60,334 nt of DNA, from NCBI GenBank assembly GCA_018813295.1, contig JAHJBZ010000013.1, forward strand, positions 1-60,334, in the 5' to 3' direction. Position numbers and translations under genes: made by a program. The notes under the pieces are model-generated. The model saw only the letters and a list, made by a program, of their open reading frames with translations. It did no database searches and was not told the origin of the DNA. Within the stretch, counting starts at the first letter, position 1, and the number at the start of each line of letters is the position of its first letter. Below, piece by piece: positions 15,635 through 24,337 of this stretch. This DNA is from Patescibacteria group bacterium (GTDB taxonomy: Bacteria > Patescibacteriota > Gracilibacteria > UM-FILTER-43-11).

Positions 15635-16126
15635 TTAAGCCTTAAAATGCCATTTTCCTTCTAGGTACTCTGCAACAATATCCCCACCTTCTGGCATATC
15701 ATCCTTATCCCAAAAAGTTCGATCAATGCTGGTTGTTTGGCTCTGATTACCTTCGTGTCTCCCCTTGATTGTATAGTTAATAATCTGATATCCTCCATCA
15801 GGATTGGGAGATTTAACCTCCAGTACAAGCAATGTTCCCTGTTCATCATTGATGATTTTATCAACTGTTAAATTATCCAATTCTAATTGATTAGCCATAG
15901 CAAAGAGCACGATGAGCTTTGTAATCTCTTCTTTGGAAAACGTTCGCTCTTCTTTGATTTCTGAAGTTGTACAAACTTTTTCAATTTCGGCTTTTTTCTC
16001 AACCAAAGCGGCAGTATGTAATTCTAATTTTACAGAATCTCTAATAATTTCAATAATTTCTTCACTATGGCCTTCAGGAGGCTCAATCAACTCCAATATT
16101 GAGGTATCGTTTGTATCAGCGGTCAT
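15635..16126 (-). CDS. Hypothetical protein, 163 aa
   Basis: This is an unrecognised acidic soluble protein. The N-terminal half is helical and Glu-rich. The C-terminal half (residues about 100-163) alternates polar and hydrophobic residues, suggesting a small beta domain (GTLLVLEVKSPNPDGGYQII). No motifs or membrane segments are visible. It lies just outside the att-like tRNA copy, with its own AT-rich upstream region containing TATAAT-like sequence near 16150. Confidence 0.6.
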   Translation of the reverse strand: MTADTNDTSILELIEPPEGHSEEIIEIIRDSVKLELHTAALVEKKAEIEKVCTTSEIKEERTFSKEEITKLIVLFAMANQLELDNLTVDKIINDEQGTLLVLEVKSPNPDGGYQIINYTIKGRHEGNQSQTTSIDRTFWDKDDMPEGGDIVAEYLEGKWHFKA

Positions 16127-16251
16127 TTTTTTTACTTTTTAGCTATTAAAATATAATTATACATGCTTTTTAACTTTATTGCAAGCAATTGGTGGTCACC
16201 ACTATTAGTGGAATTTTTAATTATTAATTTCTTAAAAAGATACTTCAAATA

Positions 16252-18051
16252 TTAAGATCTTCTTTGCCTCTTTCTATCAATCTCTGTTAAATGTTTTTTA
16301 CGTAAGCGGATATTTTTAGGGGTCACTTCCACATATTCATCATCCTGAATATATTCAAGAGCCCTTTCAAGCTCAACCTCTACTGGTGGAGTAAGGTTAA
16401 TTGCATCATCAGAACCAGAAGCACGAACATTTGTAAGTTTTTTACCCTTAAGAGGATTGACCACCATATCAGATCCTTGATTATACTCTCCAATGATCAT
16501 TCCTTCGTATACTTCTGTTACTGGATGAATAAAAATGGGGCCACGCTCTTGAAGATTCCATAATGAATAGGCAGTTGTTGTTCCTGTAGCTCCTGAAATC
16601 ATTGATCCAACCTTGCGTTTTTCAATTTTTCCACAATGAGGAGCGAAATGACTAAAAGAATGATACAAAGTTCCTTCTCCTCTTGTTAAAACAACAAAGG
16701 TTGAACGGAAGCCGAGCAGTCCTCGTGTTGGAATTTCAAATTCCATAATTGTATTACCATTTTCATTCGATATATTTTTCATAATCCCTTTTCTGGGAGA
16801 CAAAGCTTCAATAATTTTTCCAGCCATATTTTCCGGCACATTCGCTATCGCCAATTCAATTGGCTCAGAAGAAACGCCGTCAATCTCTTGTAAAATAACC
16901 TGTGGCTGAGAAACTTGGAGCTCAAAACCTTCTCGACGCATATTTTCAATTAAAACCGAAAGGTGCATTTCTCCACGACCATAAACCTTAAATGTATCTG
17001 TATTATTAGTCATTTCAACACGTAATCCAACGTTGGTTTCCAGCTCTTTTATAAGACGGTCCCGAATATTGCGACTTGTTAGTAATTTTCCTTCTCGTCC
17101 TGCAAAAGGAGAGTTATTAACCATAAAATCCATTGCAAGTGCGGGTGGATCAACCCGAATGGCAGGAAGTGGTTCAACATCCGGATTATCTGTAATTGTT
17201 TCACCTACATAAATATCTGGAATTCCGGCAATAGCAACAATGTCACCAGCCTCCACTTCTTTTACTTCAACCCTCTTCAATCCTTGAAAAGTAAAAACCT
17301 TACTCAAACGTGCTGAACGTTTTTCACCATCAGAATTAAGTATGGTAACCATTTGGCCTGTTTTAACCTTACCTTCAAAAATACGACCAACTGCCATTCT
17401 GCCTAAATAATCATCATAAGATAAAGTAGCTGGCTGCATTCTAAAATCCTTTTTAGTATCCGCTTTGGCAGCTGGAACATTTTCCAAAATAAAATCTAAA
17501 AGGGGAATAATATCCTTGCGCTCGTCATCTAAATTTCGAATCGCAATTCCCGCGCGCGCATTTGTATATATGTAAGGAAAATCCATTTGCTTATCAGATG
17601 CTCCAAGTCTACTAAATAGATCAAAAGTTAAATCCACTACTTTATCCGGTCTGGCCGCAGGTTTATCGATTTTATTGATCACAACAAGAACAGGTAATCC
17701 AAGTTCTAATGATTTAGAAAGAACAAACTTGGTCTGTGGCATAGGTCCTTCGTAAGCATCCACCAAAAGAACGGTTGCATCCACTGTTCGTAAAACACGT
17801 TCCACTTCTGAGCCAAAATCAGCATGACCTGGTGTATCTACAATATTGATCTTCGTTCCCTTGTAATTGATTGCTGCGTTTTTGGCATAGATTGTAATAC
17901 CACGCTCCTTTTCCTGGTCATAACTGTCCATTACACACACATCTACCGTTTCGTGAGAATTAAATGCTCCTCCTGCTTTTAATAAAGAATCCACCAAGGT
18001 TGTTTTTCCATGATCAACATGGGCAATAATAGCAATATTTCGAATTTCCAT
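16252..18051 (-). CDS. typA: Translational GTPase TypA/BipA
   Basis: This 599-aa ribosome-associated GTPase is of full family length. G1 AHVDHGKTT (residues about 10-18), G3 DTPGHADF (about 72-79) and G4 NKIDKPAAR (about 126-134) are intact. They are followed by EF-Tu-like domain II, EF-G-like domains III and V, and the BipA-specific C-terminal domain (residues about 485-599). Its C-terminus is basic. It is divergent from the SLH-Kazal gene. Family role: ribosome assembly and stress or cold adaptation. Confidence 0.97.
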   Translation of the reverse strand: MEIRNIAIIAHVDHGKTTLVDSLLKAGGAFNSHETVDVCVMDSYDQEKERGITIYAKNAAINYKGTKINIVDTPGHADFGSEVERVLRTVDATVLLVDAYEGPMPQTKFVLSKSLELGLPVLVVINKIDKPAARPDKVVDLTFDLFSRLGASDKQMDFPYIYTNARAGIAIRNLDDERKDIIPLLDFILENVPAAKADTKKDFRMQPATLSYDDYLGRMAVGRIFEGKVKTGQMVTILNSDGEKRSARLSKVFTFQGLKRVEVKEVEAGDIVAIAGIPDIYVGETITDNPDVEPLPAIRVDPPALAMDFMVNNSPFAGREGKLLTSRNIRDRLIKELETNVGLRVEMTNNTDTFKVYGRGEMHLSVLIENMRREGFELQVSQPQVILQEIDGVSSEPIELAIANVPENMAGKIIEALSPRKGIMKNISNENGNTIMEFEIPTRGLLGFRSTFVVLTRGEGTLYHSFSHFAPHCGKIEKRKVGSMISGATGTTTAYSLWNLQERGPIFIHPVTEVYEGMIIGEYNQGSDMVVNPLKGKKLTNVRASGSDDAINLTPPVEVELERALEYIQDDEYVEVTPKNIRLRKKHLTEIDRKRQRRS

Positions 18052-18167
18052 CAGGTTTTATGAATATTAATAATCAACTGAGTGTATTACGGGGTAGACA
18101 AAAACACAACCATATTTCCATATATAAAGACTCAATCATTTTTTGAATAAGTGCTTTTTTTGATATG

Positions 18168-18176
18168 TGGTAAAAT
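18168..18176 (+). promoter_or_regulatory. Extended -10 promoter for the SLH-Kazal gene
   Basis: TGGTAAAAT lies 24 bases upstream of the ATG at 18201, in the same context (TGTGGTAAAATAAAA) as 15447-15461. No convincing -35 is at standard spacing, consistent with an extended -10 promoter. Confidence 0.45.
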
Positions 18177-18200
18177 AAAACAAATTTAAAATAAAAAATC

Positions 18201-19868
18201 ATGAAAAAGTTCATCTCACTACACAAGTGGCCTTTACTGGGGCTTGTTTTTGTATTCGTTTTAATTGCAGGGGTTTCAGCTCTGGCGTTATCTTCATCAG
18301 AATCTTCAGCGGACGATGTTTTAAGTTCATTTTCTGATATTTCAATGGAAGATGAAGAATTTGAGGCAATCACATATCTTCAGAGGGAAAAGATTTTTCA
18401 GGGGAATGATGATGGAACATTTAATCCCGATGGATCTTTAAACAGGGCAGAGTGGGCCACGATTTTAGTCAGGCTTTCCGGTGTTGATCCGAGCCTGGAT
18501 GATAACAGTGACTGTTTCCCTGATGTAGAAGATGAATGGTTTGCCCCATCAGTATGTTTTGCTAAATCTCAGGGGTGGATAACCGGATATGAAGCAGGTG
18601 ATATGGCTGGTAAATATGGCCCTGAGTTACCCGTCCAGGATATAGAAGCACTTGCAACTTTGGCCAGGCTGACAGGTTGGGATGTTGAAGAAGATGAGGG
18701 GGATGAATGGTATGAACCTGCACTTAAATTTGCTCAGGAAAAGAAGATCTACGACGAATCTGAACCGATTAAAGATATTGCAAGAAAGGATATTGCAGAT
18801 GTTACCTATAAAATGCTGGCAACTGTTTCTCTAGACAACGAGGAATATACAGACAACTTACAATATCAAGTTGAGCGTCAAGGTATTTATGCGCTTACCA
18901 ATGTGGAAGTTGAAAATTATGACGGCGAATATGAGGATGAATATATGGAGCATGCAAGAAAAGAAAGAGAGAAGAAATGGGCGCAATATTCAGAGGGAAT
19001 GTGTAATCTGGAAATTGATATCTACCAAGCCATTCTTGAAGCATTTGAGGCACTTGCAATAGATGTAAGTGAAACAAACAAAAAGATGCGAAAAAACAGC
19101 CCCCCTCATTACGATGGATATGAGGAAATGGAGGAAACGACTATTCAATGCGAGGAAACAGGAAGCGCAATTATTCGTTTAGCTAAAGATATGTCCGTTC
19201 TTCCTACTTATGAAGAACAGAAGCGAAGATATAAAGAGTACGGTAAATTACAGCAGGGGAATTTCTATTATTTAGAATTTACAGTTTTTACTGAATGCCA
19301 AAATATTGATGAGTGTGTTTGCTGGTCAACTCTGGAGTTTGTTAATCTTGAAACTGGTGAAATAGAGGCTATGGTAACTAGTGAGCAGGAATCTTGTAGT
19401 AATCTTTCCGGTAACTTAGCTGAAATGCTGGAAAGAATTCAGGAGCGTGTTGGAGGGAATTTTCAGAATGAAGATCCTGAGTGGTCTCAGCCTGACCCGG
19501 AAGACGAGGAACCTGAACCAGAAGCAGAAGAGCCAGAAGATGAACCTGAGGAGGAACCTGAGGAGGAAGCCGAAGAAGGAGATGTTGTTGTAGAAACTCC
19601 CGAAGTTCCAGTTGATATAGTTGAGGAAGAGGGGGAGGCCGTTGAGGAAGAAGAAGAGGAAACTGTTTCTGAAAGTGAAGAATCTGTGGAGGAGGTTAGC
19701 AACATGCAAGTAATCGAATGTCTTCCTGAGGATAGAAAAGTTTCTACTTGTGTAGCATCTAATGAGCCAATCTGTGCTAAGCCTGTAAACAAAACTTACA
19801 ATAATCCTTGTGAGGCTTGCAGATATCCAGAAATTGGAAGTTATACGGATGGTGAGTGTGAATATTAA
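18201..19868 (+). CDS. Secreted SLH-domain protein with C-terminal Kazal-like domain
   Basis: This 555-aa protein has an N-terminal signal/anchor (residues about 12-32), then S-layer-homology repeats with ITYLQREKIFQGNDDGTFNP and LNRAEWATILVRL (about 55-95). Further SLH-like segments reach about 215. A helical middle part follows. A Glu/Pro-rich linker lies at about 415-495. The C-terminal 50 residues have six spaced cysteines and KTYNNPCEAC, the Kazal protease-inhibitor pattern. SLH domains normally attach proteins to the cell surface. The combination suggests a surface-displayed protease inhibitor. The Kazal call rests on cysteine spacing and the TYxNxCxAC motif. Confidence 0.8.
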   Translation: MKKFISLHKWPLLGLVFVFVLIAGVSALALSSSESSADDVLSSFSDISMEDEEFEAITYLQREKIFQGNDDGTFNPDGSLNRAEWATILVRLSGVDPSLDDNSDCFPDVEDEWFAPSVCFAKSQGWITGYEAGDMAGKYGPELPVQDIEALATLARLTGWDVEEDEGDEWYEPALKFAQEKKIYDESEPIKDIARKDIADVTYKMLATVSLDNEEYTDNLQYQVERQGIYALTNVEVENYDGEYEDEYMEHARKEREKKWAQYSEGMCNLEIDIYQAILEAFEALAIDVSETNKKMRKNSPPHYDGYEEMEETTIQCEETGSAIIRLAKDMSVLPTYEEQKRRYKEYGKLQQGNFYYLEFTVFTECQNIDECVCWSTLEFVNLETGEIEAMVTSEQESCSNLSGNLAEMLERIQERVGGNFQNEDPEWSQPDPEDEEPEPEAEEPEDEPEEEPEEEAEEGDVVVETPEVPVDIVEEEGEAVEEEEEETVSESEESVEEVSNMQVIECLPEDRKVSTCVASNEPICAKPVNKTYNNPCEACRYPEIGSYTDGECEY

Positions 19869-19921
19869 TAACGTGTTTCTCGCTACTAACTATGAAAAAA
19901 ATAAGTCTATTTTTCTTTCAT

Positions 19922-19949
19922 TTGACTTTTTTTGACAACGTGCTATATT
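19922..19949 (+). promoter_or_regulatory. Promoter for the zinc-ribbon / TA genes
   Basis: TTGACT (19922-19927), a 16-base spacer and TATATT (19944-19949) preceded by TGC give a combined -35 and extended -10. It lies 49 bases ahead of the ATG at 19998. Confidence 0.6.
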
Positions 19950-19997
19950 AATCATCCTCCCATAGGCCTCCCGGTTTAATTCTCTAATTTAAATATC

Positions 19998-20336
19998 ATG
20001 AAGAGTAAACCGAAATACATGATCACATATTTGTGTCCGCAGTGTGGTATGGATTTTGCCATAACCGAACTTCAGAAACCCAAGTGTTTTTGTTGTCAGG
20101 CTGTAAATATGGAGTTTATTGTTACCAAAAAACAAAAGCTCACTCCAAAAGTAATGATAAATAGATTAAAGTTTGTAAATGACAGAATGATGGAAAATTT
20201 ACATAAAGCCTACATGACCGCAAAGGAAAGTGGTGAGGATTGTAATGAAGGAGAGCTGATAGATATTATGGCAAAAGCTAAAAAATTACATGATGGTATA
20301 GATAGCTTGGAAACTAAGAATAAGAAGAATAAATAG
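19998..20336 (+). CDS. Small zinc-ribbon protein, 112 aa
   Basis: The N-terminal 35 residues hold two cysteine pairs, CPQC and CFCC, typical of a zinc ribbon. They are followed by a Lys-rich helical tail ending KNKKNK. The family is not recognised. It lies 6 bases upstream of the HigB-like toxin gene and shares its promoter region, so it may be part of that transcription unit, either by readthrough or as a third component. Confidence 0.65.
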   Translation: MKSKPKYMITYLCPQCGMDFAITELQKPKCFCCQAVNMEFIVTKKQKLTPKVMINRLKFVNDRMMENLHKAYMTAKESGEDCNEGELIDIMAKAKKLHDGIDSLETKNKKNK

Positions 20337-20342
20337 ATATTT

Positions 20343-20651
20343 ATGAAAATACGATTTTTTGATCAGGGCATAGAGGACTTTCTTTTAAAGTTGGATAAAC
20401 CGACAATAGCAAAAGCTTTGCGAACTTTTGATTTGCTTGAGAAGTTTGGCAAAAATCTTAGTATGCCCCATGGTAAAAAGATTAATGAGAATCTTTTTGA
20501 ATTAAGAATACGAGGAAGAACAGAGGTAGGGATTTTTTATACTTTTAACAAGAGAACAGCCATTGTTTTGTCTGCATTTGTTAAAAAAACACGAAAAATT
20601 CCTAAGTCGTATTTGAAATTAGCAGAAAAACGATTAAAATCCCTTGATTAA
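20343..20651 (+). CDS. HigB/Gp49-like toxin (RelE superfamily)
   Basis: This 102-aa basic protein has the phage-derived Gp49/HigB pattern. The N-terminus is MKIRFFDQGIEDFL. A helix LRTFDLLEKFG (residues about 27-37) and the core NLFELRIRGRTEVGIFYTFN (about 56-75) follow, with the conserved Arg and FxKKTxKxP (about 83-91). Family members are mRNA interferases cutting translated mRNA. It is followed 27 bases later by an XRE antitoxin, giving the toxin-first order typical of higBA. Confidence 0.85.
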   Translation: MKIRFFDQGIEDFLLKLDKPTIAKALRTFDLLEKFGKNLSMPHGKKINENLFELRIRGRTEVGIFYTFNKRTAIVLSAFVKKTRKIPKSYLKLAEKRLKSLD

Positions 20652-20678
20652 ATATCACATATACGTTATACTATAAAT

Positions 20679-20951
20679 ATGAGAAATTACAAAGATTTTA
20701 AAAAACAGGCTTTAAAAGATAAAAAGATTCGTAAGGAGTATGATAATTTGTCATCTGAATTCGCTATTGCGGAAAGCCTTATTGAAATCCGTCTTGGTAA
20801 AGGCTTGACTCAGGCGCAACTTGCTAAAAAAATAGGTACCAAACAGTCTGCTATAGCAAGGCTTGAATCAGGTAATTATAATCCTACGGTAAACTTTTTA
20901 AAGCGGATTGCCGAAGCATTAAATTTAAAACTAAATATCAGCTTGAGTTAA
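20679..20951 (+). CDS. XRE-family HTH antitoxin (HigA-like)
   Basis: This 90-aa protein has a C-terminal Cro/C1 helix-turn-helix: GLTQAQLAKKIGTKQSAIAR and LESGNYNPTVNFLKRIAEAL (residues about 45-85). The N-terminal 35 residues form the toxin-binding arm. It pairs with the HigB-like toxin and probably represses the operon. The 27-base gap between the genes is AT-rich (TATACGTTATACTATAAAT) and may hold an antitoxin-only promoter. Confidence 0.87.
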   Translation: MRNYKDFKKQALKDKKIRKEYDNLSSEFAIAESLIEIRLGKGLTQAQLAKKIGTKQSAIARLESGNYNPTVNFLKRIAEALNLKLNISLS

Positions 20952-21001
20952 TTAGCTTAATGTTTACGTTATGAAGAGTTATTTAAATGTGCGGGTTTTT
21001 T

Positions 21002-21010
21002 TGCTATGAT
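21002..21010 (+). promoter_or_regulatory. Extended -10 for the CDF exporter
   Basis: TGCTATGAT at 21002-21010 is only 8 bases from the ATG at 21018. A start about 7 bases downstream would give a leaderless or near-leaderless mRNA. Assigned by pattern only. Confidence 0.4.
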
Positions 21011-21017
21011 TTAAAAA

Positions 21018-22244
21018 ATGAAACACAAACACGAACATCATCATGACCATGACGATAACCATGACAGTCACGACCATCACGATCACGAGCATGATCACGA
21101 ACATGAAGAGCACGAACACGAGCATGAACATGATCACGAACACGAACATGGGCACCACCATCATGGGCCTCATAGCCATTATCATGGTGAGAAGAACATC
21201 GCTATAGCATTTTTCTTGAATCTGGTATTCATTGTTATTGAATTTTTTGGTGGGCTTTTTACAAACAGTTTCGCAATTCTCACCGACGCACTTCACGATT
21301 TAGGCGATACGCTTTCTTTGGGTGTTTCTTGGTATCTTGAGCGGGTATCAAAAAAGGGTAAAGATGCCAGGTTCTCTTTGGGGTACAGAAGGTTCTCTTT
21401 GCTCGCTGCACTTATTAACTCTTTAATTCTCCTTGGGGGTTCTCTTTTTATTCTCACTGAGGTGATTCCTCGTTTAATACACCCACATCATGCAAATTCG
21501 ACAGGAATGTTCTGGCTTGCAGTTGTTGGTATTGCTGTTCATGGGGTGGCCGCTTATCGTATGAGCAAGGGGGGGTCACTAAACGAAAGAGCTGTTGCGT
21601 TGCATTTAATGGAAGATGTTTTTGGATGGATAGCGGTATTGCTCGCCAGTATTTTGATTCACTTCAAAGACCTTCATATTATCGACCCATTGCTTTCGGT
21701 CGCTATCACTTTGTACATTTTGTATAAGGTTGTATTTAATTTAAAAGAAACTTTGGTCATTTTTTTGCAGGGAGTGCCACCTGATGTGAAGATAGATAAA
21801 ATTCAAGAAGAGATACTGGCAATTAAAGGTGTGTGCGCTATGTGTGATACAAATATTTGGTCTCTAGATGGCGTAAATAATGTTCTTACTACTCATATAG
21901 TATTGGATAAAAAAGTGTGTGCTGAGGATTCATTTGTTATTAAAAGGAAGGCAAAAGAGATTATTGAAAAATATGATATTAAACATATAACGGTTGAAAT
22001 CGAATGTCATGAAGAGAGGGGGGAGGTTGAATTGAAAAAGGAAGAGTTTCATGTACATGAAAAAAATAAGGGCAAGCTTCGTCAGTTTTTTGAAGAATAT
22101 ATACCAAAGACTTTAAAAAGTAAAATCCTGCTCGTAATTATTTTTATAGCGATATTATTTATACTATTTATGCTTGCTCCAGAGTCGGAGGAACATGAAC
22201 ATGATCCGAATGCGCCTGTAAACGTGGAAGAAAGTCATGAATAA
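21018..22244 (+). CDS. Cation diffusion facilitator (zinc exporter, CzcD-like)
   Basis: This 408-aa membrane antiporter exports Zn2+ or similar ions. Residues 1-58 are an extreme His/Asp/Glu-rich metal-binding head. Six TM helices follow, with the HxxxD sites in TM2 (ALHDLGD) and TM5 (HLMEDVFG), then the cytosolic ferredoxin-like domain (about 255-345). Unusually, the protein carries an additional TM at about 368-390 and a short acidic/His tail, absent from ordinary CDFs. It directly follows the TA pair but has its own promoter-like element. Confidence 0.92.
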   Translation: MKHKHEHHHDHDDNHDSHDHHDHEHDHEHEEHEHEHEHDHEHEHGHHHHGPHSHYHGEKNIAIAFFLNLVFIVIEFFGGLFTNSFAILTDALHDLGDTLSLGVSWYLERVSKKGKDARFSLGYRRFSLLAALINSLILLGGSLFILTEVIPRLIHPHHANSTGMFWLAVVGIAVHGVAAYRMSKGGSLNERAVALHLMEDVFGWIAVLLASILIHFKDLHIIDPLLSVAITLYILYKVVFNLKETLVIFLQGVPPDVKIDKIQEEILAIKGVCAMCDTNIWSLDGVNNVLTTHIVLDKKVCAEDSFVIKRKAKEIIEKYDIKHITVEIECHEERGEVELKKEEFHVHEKNKGKLRQFFEEYIPKTLKSKILLVIIFIAILFILFMLAPESEEHEHDPNAPVNVEESHE

Positions 22245-22333
22245 TTGTTACTCTTTTTCATGAAAATGGACTTTATTAATTCAAAAAGCATCCAGAAGCT
22301 AAGTTTTATGGGGTAGGGGATTGATGTTCGCTT

Positions 22334-24307
22334 TTAGGCTTCCAACTCTTCTATTTTTTTGTTGTATTGCAAAACCGTTTCTACAAATGTTGAATGACTC
22401 CAGGTAAGCGGCGCTACAGAGAGATGTTCTCCTGTGAATGGGCTAAACTGTTCCGGCAGAATTCCGGCCTTATTCATATGGCCCATTGTCCATCTAAGTA
22501 TTGTATCTACCGGTTTTAAATCCTCTTTTGTTTTTGCGAGCGCAATTAGCCATTGTGCATGCCATAAAGTTGTAATTATCCAGGGGTTACCAGGAATGCC
22601 TCTGTAATCTCCGCTCACTCTTTGGTAATCGTCATTTTCAAAACGGGCTAATCCGCCTACGTGCGTATTTACTTTTAAGGTTTCATATATTGCCTTGTTT
22701 GTATTGATTACCCTTGGGTCATCTGGCGGAAGTACCCCAAGCATCCAAAGCCCATGCATACTTGCATCTATTGTGTAATCTTTTGTTATTTCGCCTGTTT
22801 CAGGGTTAAATATAATCCGTGAAAGAAATCTTTGTTTCTCCTCATCATACAAATAGGTCAAAATTGCCTCTTTTATATTTTCGGCGGCTGCATTGTATCT
22901 TCTGTTGTGATTAAAGTGGCCTATTTTTTTACAGAGATAAGCAGCACCTTTTAAACCTGCGTAAATACTTGCGGCAGTATAAGCAAAAACTCCATGAATT
23001 CTTTCCCACAGGTCATAACATGGCAGGGGCAGATTGGTTTTAAAATCTATATATTGCGTTATAAAGTTTCCCGCCGGCCTGATTAACGGAATATACATTT
23101 CCTGAATGAACTCAATGTCGCCGTAATATTCAAAGTGTTTACCTAAAGCATAAAGCACAATTGCAGTTTCATCTTCCTGCAATGGCAGATGTTTTTTACC
23201 GTCTTTATACCAGGGATGCCAAGATGACCCCAGGGATTTATCGGGATTGAATTTGTGAAATAGATAACCGTCTTCATTCATCACGTCTGCGCAAAATTTA
23301 AAAAAACGTTTACTTATTTCCCCGTAACCAGCATGGTCAAGGGAAAGCGCTACCCATGCGCCATCACGGGGCCACATGTAGGTATAAGTGTCTTTGTTAA
23401 ATTTCATGATATCGGAATCGTTTGCCGCAATAATTGCCCCTCTGTTATCAATTTGAGTCCTTGTAATAAGCAGACTTTGTTTATAGCGCCTTTTAATTTC
23501 TTCTGTCACGTGAGATAGCTGATGCTTTTCTTTGTTTACCCAGCTATGCCAATAGTTGATGGTGTTACCCAGAAGTCTTTCGGGTGATTCTATTAAAATG
23601 AAATTATGCAGATCCATTACTTCTTTTCGGTTTTTCCCCGCACATATCCAAAAATATAAAACCGCCTTACTGTTTCCTTTTATTGGTAAATCGAATTCAA
23701 CAGTTGAATCTACAGATCCCTGATCAATAGGACCTTCTTGTAAGTGTCCGTCTTCCGCATCCCGCCAGGTTCCTTCCAGCCCGCGATATTCACTTTTTCC
23801 TGTAGCAAAAGAATCAATGCCCTGCTTATCTCCATACATACCGCTCACTAAAAAATAACGGTTTTTTCGATAGTGAATAACCGCTTTATATTCCGGTTCA
23901 TAAAAAGCTGTATCTTGCTGTTTGTCTCCATAAATATGAAGATCCTGGCTAAAAAATACTTTAACATTCCGGTCTCTATCCGAATTGTTATGAATTGTTA
24001 GTTTGCGAAGAAATACATTTGCGTCTGGGTATACAAAATCATTCAGATGAATATCAAGCTGAAGTTTTTCATTTTTAATTTCTGCATCCGTTACTAATGC
24101 GTCTTCAATGTAACTGGTTTTATGCTTCCATGAACTTTCGTATAACCAGGAAAATTGATTGTCCATGTAAACGCCCATGCGATGCATGTGTTTGAACGAA
24201 ATATGATCCTCCATTCCCACATATGGAAAGTAGAGATCCTGCAGCATATTATTTTTGTCTATTGCTACCAGACAGTTCCCGTTACCTGTAACTATTTCTC
24301 TTGGCAT
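22334..24307 (-). CDS. Glycoside hydrolase family 15 (glucoamylase-like)
   Basis: This 657-aa intracellular protein has the two-domain GH15 layout: an N-terminal beta-sandwich (residues 1-255) and a C-terminal (alpha/alpha)6 barrel. Motifs are YTYMWPRDGAW (about 313-323), LPLQEDETA with the general-acid region (about 376-384) and a C-terminal WSHSTFVET (about 635-643) near the catalytic base. Family members release glucose from alpha-glucans or split trehalose. No signal peptide is present, so it acts in the cytoplasm. It is last in the operon GT4-GH57-GH15. Confidence 0.92.
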   Translation of the reverse strand: MPREIVTGNGNCLVAIDKNNMLQDLYFPYVGMEDHISFKHMHRMGVYMDNQFSWLYESSWKHKTSYIEDALVTDAEIKNEKLQLDIHLNDFVYPDANVFLRKLTIHNNSDRDRNVKVFFSQDLHIYGDKQQDTAFYEPEYKAVIHYRKNRYFLVSGMYGDKQGIDSFATGKSEYRGLEGTWRDAEDGHLQEGPIDQGSVDSTVEFDLPIKGNSKAVLYFWICAGKNRKEVMDLHNFILIESPERLLGNTINYWHSWVNKEKHQLSHVTEEIKRRYKQSLLITRTQIDNRGAIIAANDSDIMKFNKDTYTYMWPRDGAWVALSLDHAGYGEISKRFFKFCADVMNEDGYLFHKFNPDKSLGSSWHPWYKDGKKHLPLQEDETAIVLYALGKHFEYYGDIEFIQEMYIPLIRPAGNFITQYIDFKTNLPLPCYDLWERIHGVFAYTAASIYAGLKGAAYLCKKIGHFNHNRRYNAAAENIKEAILTYLYDEEKQRFLSRIIFNPETGEITKDYTIDASMHGLWMLGVLPPDDPRVINTNKAIYETLKVNTHVGGLARFENDDYQRVSGDYRGIPGNPWIITTLWHAQWLIALAKTKEDLKPVDTILRWTMGHMNKAGILPEQFSPFTGEHLSVAPLTWSHSTFVETVLQYNKKIEELEA

Positions 24308-24337
24308 ATTTTTAGCTTCATTAGCTTCGTTAGCTTT

